The notes beneath the pieces are model-generated. The model saw only the letters and a program-made list of their open reading frames with translations, searched no databases and was not told where the DNA came from. DNA of 64,000 nucleotides from Mycobacterium paraffinicum (GTDB taxonomy: Bacteria; Actinomycetota; Actinomycetes; Mycobacteriales; Mycobacteriaceae): NCBI RefSeq assembly GCF_001907675.1, contig NZ_MPNT01000009.1, forward strand, positions 75,254 through 139,253, written 5' to 3'. Below are positions 17,481-26,427 of this stretch, one piece after another; the first letter of the stretch is position 1; every line of letters begins with the position of its first letter. A program made the position numbers and the translations under genes.

Positions 17481-17927
17481 ATGTCGACGCCGAACCCGCC
17501 GGGAAGCCCCTCCGATCAGCCACCTTGGGGCCGGCAGCCGCCTGGGCCTCCGCCGCCGCCGGGATTTCCTCCGCCCCCGCAGCCCTATCCCGGCTATCCG
17601 TCGTATCCCGGCTATGCCGGTTACGGCGATCCCCAGGCGCCCTATGGCCGCGACCCCGTTACCGGACTGCCCCTGTCGGACAAGTCGGCCTCGACCGCGG
17701 GCTTGTTGCAGCTGTTCTTCGGGGTGTTCGGCGTCGGCCGCTTCTACCTCGACTCGACTCAAATCGCCGTCGCGCAGTTGTGTCTCGGCGTCTTCGGCAC
17801 GCTGTTCACGCTGTTCTGCTTCCTGGGCTTTCCCGTCCTGCTCGCGGCCGTCATCTGGGCCATCGTCGACGCGATCATGATGTTCACCGGCAGCGTCAAG
17901 GACAATTACGGCCGCAAGTTGCGCTAG
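17481..17927 (+). CDS. TM2-domain membrane protein with Pro/Tyr/Gly-rich N-terminus
   Basis: The 148-residue protein starts with about 60 residues of disordered Pro-Gly-Tyr sequence (PPPPGFPPPP, then repeated YPGYPSYPGYAGYG). A TM2 domain follows: a first membrane helix (LLQLFFGVFGVGRFYLDS, with the conserved GRFYL turn) and a second (LLAAVIWAIVDAIMMF) ending in the D-x-M motif. TM2 proteins are small inner-membrane proteins of unknown function. The proline-rich tail resembles adaptor tails of other actinobacterial membrane proteins. ATG at 17481 lies in a 163-base divergent gap shared with the PE gene. Confidence 0.87.
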   Translation: MSTPNPPGSPSDQPPWGRQPPGPPPPPGFPPPPQPYPGYPSYPGYAGYGDPQAPYGRDPVTGLPLSDKSASTAGLLQLFFGVFGVGRFYLDSTQIAVAQLCLGVFGTLFTLFCFLGFPVLLAAVIWAIVDAIMMFTGSVKDNYGRKLR

Positions 17928-18015
17928 CCGGCATCGTGCCGACGGGTGCCAGGTGACGGGGCGATAACAATTCCCCCGTCAAGCTGGTGCGACGCGCTGA
18001 GCAAATCCCGGGGAA

Positions 18016-19176
18016 ATGGCCGGGAAAATTTATCGTCACATCGTGCAACGACGAACGGCCCTTCAGCTGCCGCTTTTGCTGGCAGCAGGCACCGCGCTCG
18101 CCCGGGTGCCGCGCGCCTCGGCGGAGGAGGCGGGCCGATGGCCCGCCGAACGCGCCAACCGTTGGTATCAGGCGCAGGGCTTCCTGGTCGGGTCCAACTA
18201 CATCACCTCGAACGCGATCAACCAGCTGGAGATGTTTCAGCCCGACACGTTCGACCCGCGGCGGATCGACGCCGAGCTCGGCTGGGCGAGGTTCTACGGG
18301 CACAACACCGCCCGGGTGTTCCTGCACGATCAGCTCTGGGCGCAGGATCAGCGGGGTTTTCAGACGCGGCTGGGCCAGTTTGTCGACATCGCCGCGCGTC
18401 ATCGCATCAAGCCGCTGTTCGTCTTCTTCGATTCGTGTTGGGATCCGGCACCGAAGGCGGGCCGACAGCGCCCGCCGACGCCGGGCGTGCACAATTCGGG
18501 CTGGGTGCAAAGCCCGGGCGCCGAACGCCTTGGCGATCCCCGGTATGCGGCCGTCATGCGCGACTACGTCACCGGGGTGTTGACGCAGTTCCGCAACGAC
18601 GACCGCGTCCTGGGTTGGGACCTGTGGAACGAGCCGGACAACCCGGCGAAGGTGTACCGGAGCACCGAGCGCGGCGATAAGGAACAGCTTGTGGGGAACC
18701 TGCTCCCCCAGGTGTTCCGGTGGGCGCGCGCCGTCGATCCCAGCCAGCCGCTCACCAGTGGTGTGTGGCGCGGCGATTGGGGACAACCCCAGGGGCGCAG
18801 CGCCATCAGCGACATCCAGCTCGCCAACTCCGACGTGGTCACGTTCCATTCCTATGCCGAACCCGGCGGCTTCGAGTCCCGGATCGGCGAGCTTGCCCCG
18901 CTGGGCAGGCCGATGCTGTGCACCGAGTACATGGCCAGGCCAAGGGGCAGCACGGTGGAAGGAATTCTGCCAATTGCCAAGCGCCACAACGTCGGTGCCA
19001 TCAACTGGGGTCTGGTCGCCGGCAAGACCCAGACCTACTTTCCGTGGGAATCCTGGGACCACCCCTACACCGCGATCCCGAAGGTCTGGTTCCACGACCT
19101 GCTCCGCCCCGACGGCCGGCCCTTCCAGGACACCGAGGCGCTGACGACCCGGAAGCTCGCCGGCACCCAGGCTTAG
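18016..19176 (+). CDS. Exported glycoside hydrolase family 5-like protein
   Basis: A 386-residue protein with an N-terminal export signal (QRRTALQLPLLLAAGTALA, with a twin-arginine but not a textbook Tat motif) cleaved probably near ASA. The rest is a GH5-like TIM barrel: the acid/base glutamate is E206 in DLWNEPDN and the nucleophile E304 in LCTEYMAR, with FHSYAEPGG and WGLVAGK as supporting active-site loops. Likely substrates are beta-mannans or beta-glucans of host, plant or own envelope; the specificity cannot be read. The gene stands alone on the plus strand. A later GTG (18043) is a possible alternative start. Confidence 0.82.
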   Translation: MAGKIYRHIVQRRTALQLPLLLAAGTALARVPRASAEEAGRWPAERANRWYQAQGFLVGSNYITSNAINQLEMFQPDTFDPRRIDAELGWARFYGHNTARVFLHDQLWAQDQRGFQTRLGQFVDIAARHRIKPLFVFFDSCWDPAPKAGRQRPPTPGVHNSGWVQSPGAERLGDPRYAAVMRDYVTGVLTQFRNDDRVLGWDLWNEPDNPAKVYRSTERGDKEQLVGNLLPQVFRWARAVDPSQPLTSGVWRGDWGQPQGRSAISDIQLANSDVVTFHSYAEPGGFESRIGELAPLGRPMLCTEYMARPRGSTVEGILPIAKRHNVGAINWGLVAGKTQTYFPWESWDHPYTAIPKVWFHDLLRPDGRPFQDTEALTTRKLAGTQA

Positions 19177-19257
19177 AGCGCCGCTGTTCGGTGAGCCGAA
19201 ACGGCCGTCCTTCGCTCGTTCTGCGGTAGTAGCGTTGAGCCGGAGAAGGGGGTGGCG

Positions 19258-20895
19258 ATGACTCTGACTCATCTGAGCGAACCAGAGCTGATCGCCTCGG
19301 CCGGGGGCGATCCGTGGGCGATCAACCACGGCCTGCAGGCGGGTAGCCCGTTTCAAATTTCACGGCTGGCCGAGGCGTTTTATGCCGCGGGCCGACACAC
19401 CGCCGAAGCCGACCACGCCTTCCGCATGGCCCAGAAGCGCTTCGGCGAGTCGTGGAACCACCAGAACGGCGACAACCCGATCAACGACTCCGCGGAAGTG
19501 CAGCGGTTGACGAAATCCCTTGGCGCGCAATCGGAGCAACTACCGAAGATCGGCGCAGACTTGGAGAACATCGCCGCATCCTTGGCCGACGCCCAGAAGC
19601 AAGGCGCCGCCGAGATCGCTACCTTGGACCACCAGTTGCATTGGCTCGATGAGCTTTATGGCGCCGCGCAAGCCGATCTGCGCGACCTCACCCTTCCCCC
19701 GAAGGAGGTAGCGAAACTGCACATGATCATGGACGCGGCACACGCCGACGCCGTGGACGACGTCCGCGACGCGGTGAAGCAGATGAACTCGATCCGAGGC
19801 GCATACGCGGACGCCTTGCACAAAGCGCTGGCCTCCTTACACAGCGAGGGCTACGACCCGCCCGCCACCATCGACGACACGTTGGAGCAGCCGTTGCGGG
19901 GTCAGGTGCGAGATCTCGGACCCATCGCCGGCACCGGTGCCGTCCCTGGCATTCCGGGGATCGGCGCAGCAGATCTAGGCGAGATCGTCGAGGTGCCCGG
20001 GCAGCCGGGGAAGTTTCTCGCAGTCTTTGGGGATTCGTTTTCCGGCAATAAGGTTGGCGAGGGTCAGCATTACCGCTCCGTTGCCGTACCGGTGACCTTC
20101 GACGCCGACGGACGCCCGCACTTCGGAGCGCCGCTGACCGGACCGGAAGGCAGCGGTACCGAACTGTTTCCCATTCCCAAAGATGCGGACGGCGTCACCG
20201 ACACGCTGCCCGCGGGGACTATCACTGCGGGCGGGAAAACTTACATGATGGTCACGGGCACCAAGGGAGATCTTCAGCCCGTGGGATCGTGGCTGGTGGA
20301 AGTCAATGGCGACCCGGGCAAGGGGTGGACCATGGTGCGGGATTCATACCGCGCGGCGGGACAGGCGCCCAGTCAAGTCAGCGGTTATAAGGGCTCGGAC
20401 GGCAAAGTCTACATTGCCGCTGATTCGTTCGACCGAAGCCGAGGTATCACCATGTACCGCGCCGATCCCGACCAAGTGTGGGATCGCAAGAGTTGGCAGC
20501 CATGGACCGGGACTGATTGGGGCAGTCCGACGGACCGACCAATGCAAGTGACCAACGATCGCTACGGCGAACTCAGCTTTCGCGAGGTAGGCGGCAAACC
20601 TGTCCTGTCGGGTTTCAACGTGGATGCACACGGTGGAAGTGTCGAGGTACGTGTCGGCCTGAGCCCGACGAGTGTGTTCAATCCAGACATAAACCCAACA
20701 ATGGTTGTCCAGAACGGCGATAGGGCCGCTCCGAACTACATGCACCAACCGTACGGGGGATATATATTACCTGGCTCGACGCTTGATAACCTCAGAATGT
20801 TTGTTAGCGAATGGAACACATCGAAAGGCCCGGACCATCAACCGATCGGCGCTCCATATGATACCCGGGAATTCCAAGTGAATCTTCACCAATGA
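19258..20895 (+). CDS. DUF4185 protein with helical (type VII-like) N-terminus
   Basis: A 545-residue protein (547 from an in-frame GTG at 19252). Residues about 1-205 are predominantly helical and Ala/Leu/Asp-rich (AEAFYAAGRHTAEADHAF, then NPINDSAEVQRLTKSLGAQ), resembling WXG100-like N-termini of actinobacterial secreted proteins. From about 215 a DUF4185 beta-propeller-like domain begins, with repeated motifs such as FLAVFGDSFSG, GGKTYMMVTG and DGKVYIAADSF, a fold related to sialidase/glycosidase propellers. There is no signal peptide, so export, if any, would need another route. GGAGAAGGGGG precedes the start. The 3' half has visibly lower GC than its neighbours. Function unknown. Confidence 0.72.
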   Translation: MTLTHLSEPELIASAGGDPWAINHGLQAGSPFQISRLAEAFYAAGRHTAEADHAFRMAQKRFGESWNHQNGDNPINDSAEVQRLTKSLGAQSEQLPKIGADLENIAASLADAQKQGAAEIATLDHQLHWLDELYGAAQADLRDLTLPPKEVAKLHMIMDAAHADAVDDVRDAVKQMNSIRGAYADALHKALASLHSEGYDPPATIDDTLEQPLRGQVRDLGPIAGTGAVPGIPGIGAADLGEIVEVPGQPGKFLAVFGDSFSGNKVGEGQHYRSVAVPVTFDADGRPHFGAPLTGPEGSGTELFPIPKDADGVTDTLPAGTITAGGKTYMMVTGTKGDLQPVGSWLVEVNGDPGKGWTMVRDSYRAAGQAPSQVSGYKGSDGKVYIAADSFDRSRGITMYRADPDQVWDRKSWQPWTGTDWGSPTDRPMQVTNDRYGELSFREVGGKPVLSGFNVDAHGGSVEVRVGLSPTSVFNPDINPTMVVQNGDRAAPNYMHQPYGGYILPGSTLDNLRMFVSEWNTSKGPDHQPIGAPYDTREFQVNLHQ

Positions 20896-21449
20896 TCACA
20901 GCTTTTTCGTTACTCGTTAGGATGAGCATGCTGTTTCTAAATCGTTTTCGGGTCATCGGTTTGGCGGCCGCCGCTTTATTACCTGCGTGTACGGCGCATG
21001 CCGACCCGCCCAAGTTTCCCGATCTGAGCAAATACGCCGCCGCCGCACCCGCTGACTACACGATCGAAGTTCCCAATCCCGGACGGCCACCACTCCCGAC
21101 CGTTTACTTCCTTACGCCTGACGGCATAGTGTGCAACTTTTTGCCCGATCAAGCGCAATGCAGTGGAAATAATTTCCCGTCGGTACCTGCCGCTACTGGC
21201 AACTCGAATGCCAGTCGCGCCGCGGTGAATTGGATAGGGACGACGACTGGACTAAAGCAAACTAATGAAGGGGAGCCATCTCGTGTGATTGATGACCAAC
21301 CCATCAAAACGCTTCCTCCGTTTCACGCCATTACGGTAAACGGCGTTATTTGCGGAGTGGACGACTCCGGCATGACCGCATGCAAAGACCCACAGGGGCG
21401 TGGCTTTGTACTGTCGCCGCACGGCTCCGGGTGGCTGCCCCATGTGTGA
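20892..21449 (+). CDS. Small exported four-cysteine protein
   Basis: Up to 185 residues, overlapping the DUF4185 stop by ATGA; ATG at 20922 or 20928 would give a more normal signal peptide (VIGLAAAALLPACTAHA, cleavage after AHA). The mature part has two similar halves, each with a Val/Ile-Cys start and a second Cys 9-10 residues later (GIVCNFLPDQAQC and GVICGVDDSGMTAC), so two disulfides are likely, then GRGFVLSPHGSGW. Such secreted proteins occur in mycobacteria without known function. Coupling to the DUF4185 gene suggests a joint extracellular role. Codon use here is the least GC-rich of the window. Confidence 0.75.
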   Translation: MITAFSLLVRMSMLFLNRFRVIGLAAAALLPACTAHADPPKFPDLSKYAAAAPADYTIEVPNPGRPPLPTVYFLTPDGIVCNFLPDQAQCSGNNFPSVPAATGNSNASRAAVNWIGTTTGLKQTNEGEPSRVIDDQPIKTLPPFHAITVNGVICGVDDSGMTACKDPQGRGFVLSPHGSGWLPHV

Positions 21450-21478
21450 GAGGGGCGTCGGAAATCTGGTTCTCACAC
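21444..21478. terminator. Stem-loop spanning two convergent stop codons
   Basis: GTGTGAGA at 21444-21451 pairs with TCTCACAC at 21471-21478 around a 19-base loop. The arms contain the TGA stops of both convergent genes (ends at 21449 and 21473). A shared bidirectional terminator is the likely role; no T-run follows, as is common in mycobacteria. Confidence 0.5.
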
Positions 21479-22867
21479 GGCCTTGATCCTGCGAACCGTC
21501 TCGGCGAGGAGCTCATCGAGGGCGCTTAGCGGCAGGGGCGGCGTGTCGCCCTTGAACAGCCACCCGCCAGCGCTCGAGCTGCTGACGACGATCAGTCCCC
21601 GCACCTGGGTGACCCTCAGCGCCTCGACGCCTTCGCCACACATGCTGTGACCGCGGACATCAACCTCCCGCATCCACCGGTGGGTTAACCGCACCGTGTC
21701 CTCGCCTTCGGCGAGAGCCGAATCCGTCTGGAGGGCCTGGCGGTTCTCTCGGTCCCCGCAGACTGCCGGCTTCTCCGCCAAACGCGCGGTGCACGTACCG
21801 ATTTCACGCCGGAGGTCGGCCAGGAAATCGTCACCGGCTTGCGCCCGGCCGATCATGACTTTGGGCCTTGGTGGTTTCCCGGGGGTGTCCCACTTCGACT
21901 GGTTGAAGTCCTGCCAACCGGCCTGCGAGTCGTAGCGCGGGGCGGGGACGCGGCCACCGGACGGGCAGAGCGACCACAATGCTCCGCCTGGCTCGCCGGT
22001 GAGGGCGCCGTTGTCGGCGGAAGCGGTCGCAATGCCGGTGTCGACCGACAGCGCCGGAAGCAGCGTCGAGATCTGGGCTTGGCTCCAGTCGGCGAGCCCG
22101 GGCGGCAGCGCCGACCGCGGCGGCGGTCGTCCCGACGCGCCGATCAATTCCGCCAGGAGCTGGTTACGCGAGGCCGCAGACGGATCGGGCGTGCGGTACC
22201 AGGCCTGCACGGTTACCCCGCTGGGAAGCAGCGTCGCTGCCATATTGACTATGGAGGGCCACTGCAGACTGGTGTCACCCGACTGATACTGCGTCAGCTT
22301 TTCGCTGGATGCCCCGATCAGCCAGCCTTGGACGCCAGCGTTGTCCATGGAGTGGGCGACGGCCCACATGGGGCATCTACGAACCCAAGCGGCCATGTCA
22401 CCCGATATGTCGTCGCCATCGCTCGCAACAGCGAACCGCATCCGAACGAAATCACCGCCGTGTGCCGGGAATCGATCGCGTGCGGAATGGCCATTGGCGT
22501 CTCTAGCAGGGTTGTACTCGACATCCAGTTCCGGCTTATCCGTCGCGCCGAACCTCGGCAGACGTTGGCACTCCTCGGGAATCGACTCTCGACCCCAGAA
22601 GGGCGGCTCGGCCCCGAATTCGCGACGCGGCTGGTAGACGGCGACACCGTTGAAGGGGTTGTCCTGAATGTCGGCCAGCCCGGGGACGCAGCGCGCCAAC
22701 CGATCTGGCGCGCAATCTTCGATTGCGGTCGGCGCTGCCGTGAGCGTCGCCCGACTCGAAGTCGAATCCTGCTTGTGGTGGGTGCAGGCACTCGAGGCCG
22801 TCAGGAGCACCGCGACCACGCCAAGCCTCGCGGCGGCACGGATGAAACCCCCAACAACCGGCGCCAC
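21473..22867 (-). CDS. Probable lipoprotein of unknown function
   Basis: A 464-residue protein with an N-terminal hydrophobic segment (RLGVVAVLLTASSAC) and a cysteine at residue 28 that could be lipidated, although the lipobox is imperfect. The mature region is Trp/Cys-rich with at least eight cysteines (for example CAPDRLARC, CPMWAV, CPSG, CGDRENRQ, CGEGVEAL), implying disulfides outside the membrane. I do not recognise a domain. Segments around VQGWLIGASSEKLTQY and VRGLIVVSSSSAGGWLF look like two divergent copies of a sensor-like module. It converges on the DUF4185/small exported pair and lies just upstream of tRNA-Ser(CGA). Confidence 0.68.
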   Translation of the reverse strand: MAPVVGGFIRAAARLGVVAVLLTASSACTHHKQDSTSSRATLTAAPTAIEDCAPDRLARCVPGLADIQDNPFNGVAVYQPRREFGAEPPFWGRESIPEECQRLPRFGATDKPELDVEYNPARDANGHSARDRFPAHGGDFVRMRFAVASDGDDISGDMAAWVRRCPMWAVAHSMDNAGVQGWLIGASSEKLTQYQSGDTSLQWPSIVNMAATLLPSGVTVQAWYRTPDPSAASRNQLLAELIGASGRPPPRSALPPGLADWSQAQISTLLPALSVDTGIATASADNGALTGEPGGALWSLCPSGGRVPAPRYDSQAGWQDFNQSKWDTPGKPPRPKVMIGRAQAGDDFLADLRREIGTCTARLAEKPAVCGDRENRQALQTDSALAEGEDTVRLTHRWMREVDVRGHSMCGEGVEALRVTQVRGLIVVSSSSAGGWLFKGDTPPLPLSALDELLAETVRRIKAV

Positions 22868-22970
22868 GGGGGCGACTCTACGTCACTGGTGTGGTCGCGA
22901 CGGCTCCCGCGCGCGGACATGAGAGGCACCCGAGAACGGCCTTCCCCGCCGTAGCGGGTGTGAAGGTCTT

Positions 22971-23060
22971 TGGCGGTGGCGGAGGGATTTGAACCCTCGG
23001 ACGGTGTTAGCCGTCACACGCTTTCGAGGCGTGCTCCTTAGGCCGCTCGGACACGCCACC
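22971..23060 (-). tRNA. tRNA-Ser (anticodon CGA)
   Basis: On the minus strand the acceptor arms GGTGGCG and CGCCACC pair, followed by G and an encoded CCA. The anticodon loop CTCGAAA (stem CACGC/GCGTG) gives CGA. A long variable arm and the GGTTCAAATCC T-loop confirm a serine tRNA. Reads UCG codons. Confidence 0.96.
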
Positions 23061-23089
23061 GCGGAGCAGCTTACCGAACCGTCGGCCCC

Positions 23090-23548
23090 TTACCCCAATC
23101 GCTGGCGGCCGAAGAAGGCCTCCAGCGGTGCGGCGCACTCCTCGGCCAGTACGCCGCCGCGTACTTCCGGCCGATGGTTGAGCCGTCGATCGCGGACCAC
23201 GTCCCACAGCGATCCGACCGCGCCCGTCTTTGGTTCCCACGCACCGAAGACCAGCCGGCCGATGCGGGCCAGCACCAGGGCGCCGGCGCACATGGTGCAC
23301 GGTTCGACGGTGACGGCCAGCGTGGCGCCCTCCAGCCGCCAGCCGTCGCCGAGCGCGCCAGCCGCCGCGCGCAGCGCCAAGATCTCGGCATGCGCCGTGG
23401 GGTCGCCAAGGGCTTCCCGGGCATTGACCGCACGGGCCAGTTCGGTTCCGTCGGCACCGACGACCACCGCGCCGATGGGCACGTCGCGGGGCCCCGCCGT
23501 CGCGGCGACCGCCAACGCGCCACGGATCAGGTCCTCGTCAGAAATCAC
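23090..23548 (-). CDS. tadA: tRNA adenosine(34) deaminase TadA
   Basis: The 152-residue cytidine-deaminase-fold enzyme converts A34 to inosine in tRNA-Arg(ACG); such a tRNA is encoded at 49139-49211. The zinc site is complete: HAEIL with the proton-shuttling glutamate and PCTMCAGAL with two zinc cysteines. The fragment DVPIGAVVV and the end of the sequence are typical of TadA rather than free cytidine deaminase. ATG at 23548 overlaps the stop of the upstream partner gene (ATGA). This corresponds to Rv3752c in gene order as I recall it. Confidence 0.93.
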   Translation of the reverse strand: MISDEDLIRGALAVAATAGPRDVPIGAVVVGADGTELARAVNAREALGDPTAHAEILALRAAAGALGDGWRLEGATLAVTVEPCTMCAGALVLARIGRLVFGAWEPKTGAVGSLWDVVRDRRLNHRPEVRGGVLAEECAAPLEAFFGRQRLG

Positions 23549-24066
23549 CGACCGATGCGGTCGATCACGGCCGACAACTGGTCGGCGAAACCCATCTCCC
23601 GGGCGATGCGGCCCAGCTGCTCGTCCGCGTACAGGTCGGCCTCGTCGAGGATGACGCCCAGCACTGCCTCCGGCAGCCCGATGTCGGACAGCAACCCCAG
23701 GTCGCCCTCCTCGAACGGGTCGGAATCCTCCAGATCCTCAGGGTCGATGTCGGCGTCCAGCTTGTCGAGCACTTCGGCGGCGATGTCGTAGTCCAATGCG
23801 GCGGTGGCGTCCGACAGCAGCAGCCGCGTCCCCGACGGCGCGGGGCGCACGATCACGAAGAACTCGTCATCCACGTCGAGGAGCCCGAACACGGCGCCGG
23901 CGCTGCGCAACTCGCGCAGCTCCGTCTCGGCGGCCTTGAGGCTCATCAGGGATTTACGGGCCATCGGAGAACACCGCCACTGGCCCTCTTCGCGCACGAC
24001 CGCTACGCCGAAGCCGTCCGGCGTGTCGGCGGACAGGCCTTGGGCTGGGGCCCGTTGTGCTCCCAT
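23545..24066 (-). CDS. tRNA adenosine deaminase-associated protein
   Basis: A 173-residue acidic protein of the family that always sits directly upstream of tadA in actinobacteria. Recognisable parts are DGFGVAVVREEGQWRC near the N-terminus and the acidic stretch DIDPEDLEDSDPFEEGD, followed by a helical C-terminus (LPEAVLGVILDEADLYADEQ). No enzymatic motif is visible; a role as TadA partner or regulator is inferred only from the strict gene pairing and ATGA overlap. ATG at 24066 opens a 113-base divergent gap with tyrA. Confidence 0.85.
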   Translation of the reverse strand: MGAQRAPAQGLSADTPDGFGVAVVREEGQWRCSPMARKSLMSLKAAETELRELRSAGAVFGLLDVDDEFFVIVRPAPSGTRLLLSDATAALDYDIAAEVLDKLDADIDPEDLEDSDPFEEGDLGLLSDIGLPEAVLGVILDEADLYADEQLGRIAREMGFADQLSAVIDRIGR

Positions 24067-24179
24067 GGCCGCTTACGGTAGTCGCAGACCAGGCCCCCTG
24101 ACCAGACGGAGCGCGACGAACCCGGGGCGCGGCGACATCTGGCCGCACCGCCGCCGCCGGATTGTGCCAACCTTGGTCT

Positions 24180-25151
24180 GTGGCTAGCCCCGTTTCCCAA
24201 ACACCGGTCTGCGTGCTCGGGCTGGGGCTGATCGGGGGCTCGATCATGCGGGCCGCCACGGCGGCGGGCCGGGACGTGTTCGGCTACAACCGGTCGGTGG
24301 AGGGCGCAAAGGCCGCCGCCGCCGACGGTTTCGACGCCACCACCGATCTCACCGCGACGCTGACCCGCGCCGCGCACACCGGCGCGCTGATCGTCCTGGC
24401 GGTGCCGATGCCGGCGATGGCCGGCATGCTCGCCCATATCGGCGAACTGGCGCCGGCCTGCCCGTTGACCGACGTCACCAGCGTCAAACGGGCGGTGCTC
24501 GACGAGGTCGTCGCCGCCGGTCTGCAGGAACGATTCGTCGGGGGCCACCCGATGGCGGGCACCGCCCACTCGGGTTGGGCCGCCGGCCACCCCGGCCTGT
24601 TCACCAGGGCGCCCTGGGTGGTCAGCGTGGACGACCACGTCGACCCCGGGGTGTGGTCGATGGTGGTGACGCTGGCGCTGGACTGCGGCGCGGTGGTGGT
24701 GCCGGCCAAGTCCGACGACCACGACGCCGCGGCGGCCGCCATCTCGCACCTGCCCCACCTGCTCGCCGAGGCGCTGGCCGTCATCGCCGGGGAGGTGCCC
24801 CTGGCGTTCGCGCTGGCCGCAGGGTCGTTCCGGGACGGGACGCGAGTGGCGGCGACCGCCCCTGACCTGGTACGGGCTATGTGCGAGGGCAACTCCGACC
24901 AGCTGATACCCGCGGCCGACCGGGTCATCGAGCTCCTGGGCCGGGCCCGCGAGTCGCTGGTCGCGAACAATAACGTGGCCGAACTCGTCGAGGCCGGCCA
25001 CGCCGCCCGGACACGTTATGACAGCTTCCCGCGTTCGGACATCTTCCACGTCGTCATCGGCGCCGAGGGCTGGCGCGAGGAATTGGCCGCCGCCGGCCGG
25101 GCGGGCGGGGTGATCAGATCCGCTCTGCCAAGCCTGGATAGTCGACGATGA
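24180..25151 (+). CDS. tyrA: Prephenate dehydrogenase TyrA
   Basis: The 323-residue enzyme oxidatively decarboxylates prephenate to 4-hydroxyphenylpyruvate for tyrosine. The N-terminal Rossmann domain has GLGLIGGS. The substrate region shows [21 protein letters not shown] (His/substrate-binding histidine) and later [21 protein letters not shown] at 24180 yields [15 protein letters not shown]; an upstream TTG is in frame but without support. Its last 38 bases overlap the end of the convergent glycolipid-binding-domain gene. Position matches Rv3754 of M. tuberculosis. Confidence 0.93.
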   Translation: MASPVSQTPVCVLGLGLIGGSIMRAATAAGRDVFGYNRSVEGAKAAAADGFDATTDLTATLTRAAHTGALIVLAVPMPAMAGMLAHIGELAPACPLTDVTSVKRAVLDEVVAAGLQERFVGGHPMAGTAHSGWAAGHPGLFTRAPWVVSVDDHVDPGVWSMVVTLALDCGAVVVPAKSDDHDAAAAAISHLPHLLAEALAVIAGEVPLAFALAAGSFRDGTRVAATAPDLVRAMCEGNSDQLIPAADRVIELLGRARESLVANNNVAELVEAGHAARTRYDSFPRSDIFHVVIGAEGWREELAAAGRAGGVIRSALPSLDSRR

Positions 25152-25713
25152 AGCCCTCTTCGTCGACGCTGACGACGGTGTCGGCGACCGGCGAGCGCAG
25201 CTTGATGCCTTCGAGGCCGCCGGAGCTGCTGTAGCTGACCACGTCCGGCGTGATGGACATGTCGGGCAGGTTGACGTAGACCACCGGCAACGTCACCGAG
25301 TCCGCCTGTTCGTGCAAGCTGCGCCGCCGGATGGGTAACGCGTTGAAGAACGGGCTGAACACCACGTCGCAGTCGAGCGCGCCGTTGTACGCCGCGCGGT
25401 GCTCGCCCTGGTGGTCGGTGACCAGCCACATGTTCTCTTCGTCACGGGCGACGGACAACACCCGTTCGCGTTCGGCCAGCGTGACCGTCATGCCGAGGCG
25501 TTTGGTGGCGCCGGTCTCGTCGGTCTGCAAGTCGTAGTACGCGCCGAACGCCGGGTTGGTTTCGGTAGCGGCCGCGACGATGCGGCCGTTGGCCTTGATC
25601 CTCTTGCCGGACACCTGGATTCGTACCGATTCCATCCGCGATACGTCCTGTGCACGCCAAGTGAGCATCGCCTGCCACACGCGCCGAGTCGAATCAGAGG
25701 AATCTGCGTTCAC
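25114..25713 (-). CDS. Putative glycolipid-binding domain protein
   Basis: The 199-residue protein fits the putative glycolipid-binding family (formerly DUF1089): an N-terminal [19 protein letters not shown], a centre [10 protein letters not shown], then [27 protein letters not shown], and the family ending [13 protein letters not shown]. Family function is poorly established. It begins with GTG immediately after the proZ TGA, so it is the last gene of the pro operon, and it overlaps tyrA's 3' end by 38 bases in convergent orientation. Corresponds to Rv3755c by order. A link to osmolyte import is suggested only by co-transcription. Confidence 0.82.
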   Translation of the reverse strand: MNADSSDSTRRVWQAMLTWRAQDVSRMESVRIQVSGKRIKANGRIVAAATETNPAFGAYYDLQTDETGATKRLGMTVTLAERERVLSVARDEENMWLVTDHQGEHRAAYNGALDCDVVFSPFFNALPIRRRSLHEQADSVTLPVVYVNLPDMSITPDVVSYSSSGGLEGIKLRSPVADTVVSVDEEGFIVDYPGLAERI

Positions 25714-26427
25714 TCACCTACCGTAAATCGTGCCCGCGAAGCGCGAGGGAAGTGTCCGATAAGTGTGGCGCAGTCGACCGGTGCCCGGCACCGAGATCCA
25801 CACCGCTAACGCCAGCAGCCCGTCGAGCGCGAGCGCCAAGGCGGCCACCATCAACGCGCCGACCAGGGCTAGGTGGAACTCGCGCTCCTTGATCCCGTCG
25901 ATGAGGTAGCGGCCCAGGCCGCCGAGGCTGGCGTAGGCCGCGACCGTCGCGGTGGCGACCACCTGCAGCGTCGCATTGCGCAACCCGCCCAGGATCAAGG
26001 GCAGCGCGTTGCGCGCCTCCACCCTCAGCACCTGAGCCTCCGTCATACCCATCGCGCGCGCGGCGTCCACCACGGTCGGCTCGACGTTGGCGATGCCCGC
26101 ATAGGTGCCGGCCAGCAGCGCCGGCACACCCAGCAGCATCAGGGCGACCAGAGGCGGCCCGATGCCCAGCCCGAAGAGCAGCGTGCCGAGCAAGAGCACG
26201 CCCAGCGTAGGCAGTGCGCGCAGCCCGTTGACCGCGCCCACCACCAGCAGCGTGCCGCGTCCGGTGTGCCCGATGATGAGCCCGACCGGGACGGCGATCA
26301 GGGCCGAGGCGCCGACCGCAACGGCCGTGTACTCCAGATGCTCGAGGATGCGCGCCGCGAGCCCGACCGGGCCGGTCCAGTTATCGGCGGTCAACAGAAA
26401 GGAGACGGCCCGCGCCACGAAGTTCAT
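25714..26427 (-). CDS. proZ: Osmoprotectant ABC transporter permease ProZ
   Basis: One of two inner-membrane permeases of a glycine betaine/choline-type (OpuC/ProU) importer. The 237-residue protein has about six hydrophobic helices (for example TAVAVGASALIAVPVGLIIG and PLVALMLLGVPALLAG) and the coupling EAA loop around VDAARAMGMTEAQVL. ATG at 26427 overlaps the proW stop (ATGA), giving the expected family length; upstream extensions are Arg-rich shadow. It is followed directly by the glycolipid-binding-domain gene. Confidence 0.93.
   Translation of the reverse strand: MNFVARAVSFLLTADNWTGPVGLAARILEHLEYTAVAVGASALIAVPVGLIIGHTGRGTLLVVGAVNGLRALPTLGVLLLGTLLFGLGIGPPLVALMLLGVPALLAGTYAGIANVEPTVVDAARAMGMTEAQVLRVEARNALPLILGGLRNATLQVVATATVAAYASLGGLGRYLIDGIKEREFHLALVGALMVAALALALDGLLALAVWISVPGTGRLRHTYRTLPSRFAGTIYGR

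Noticed and set aside
17896..19356. 486-codon minus-strand frame
   Set aside because: Fully antisense to the GH5 gene with its catalytic motifs; composition is that of a GC-rich shadow frame.
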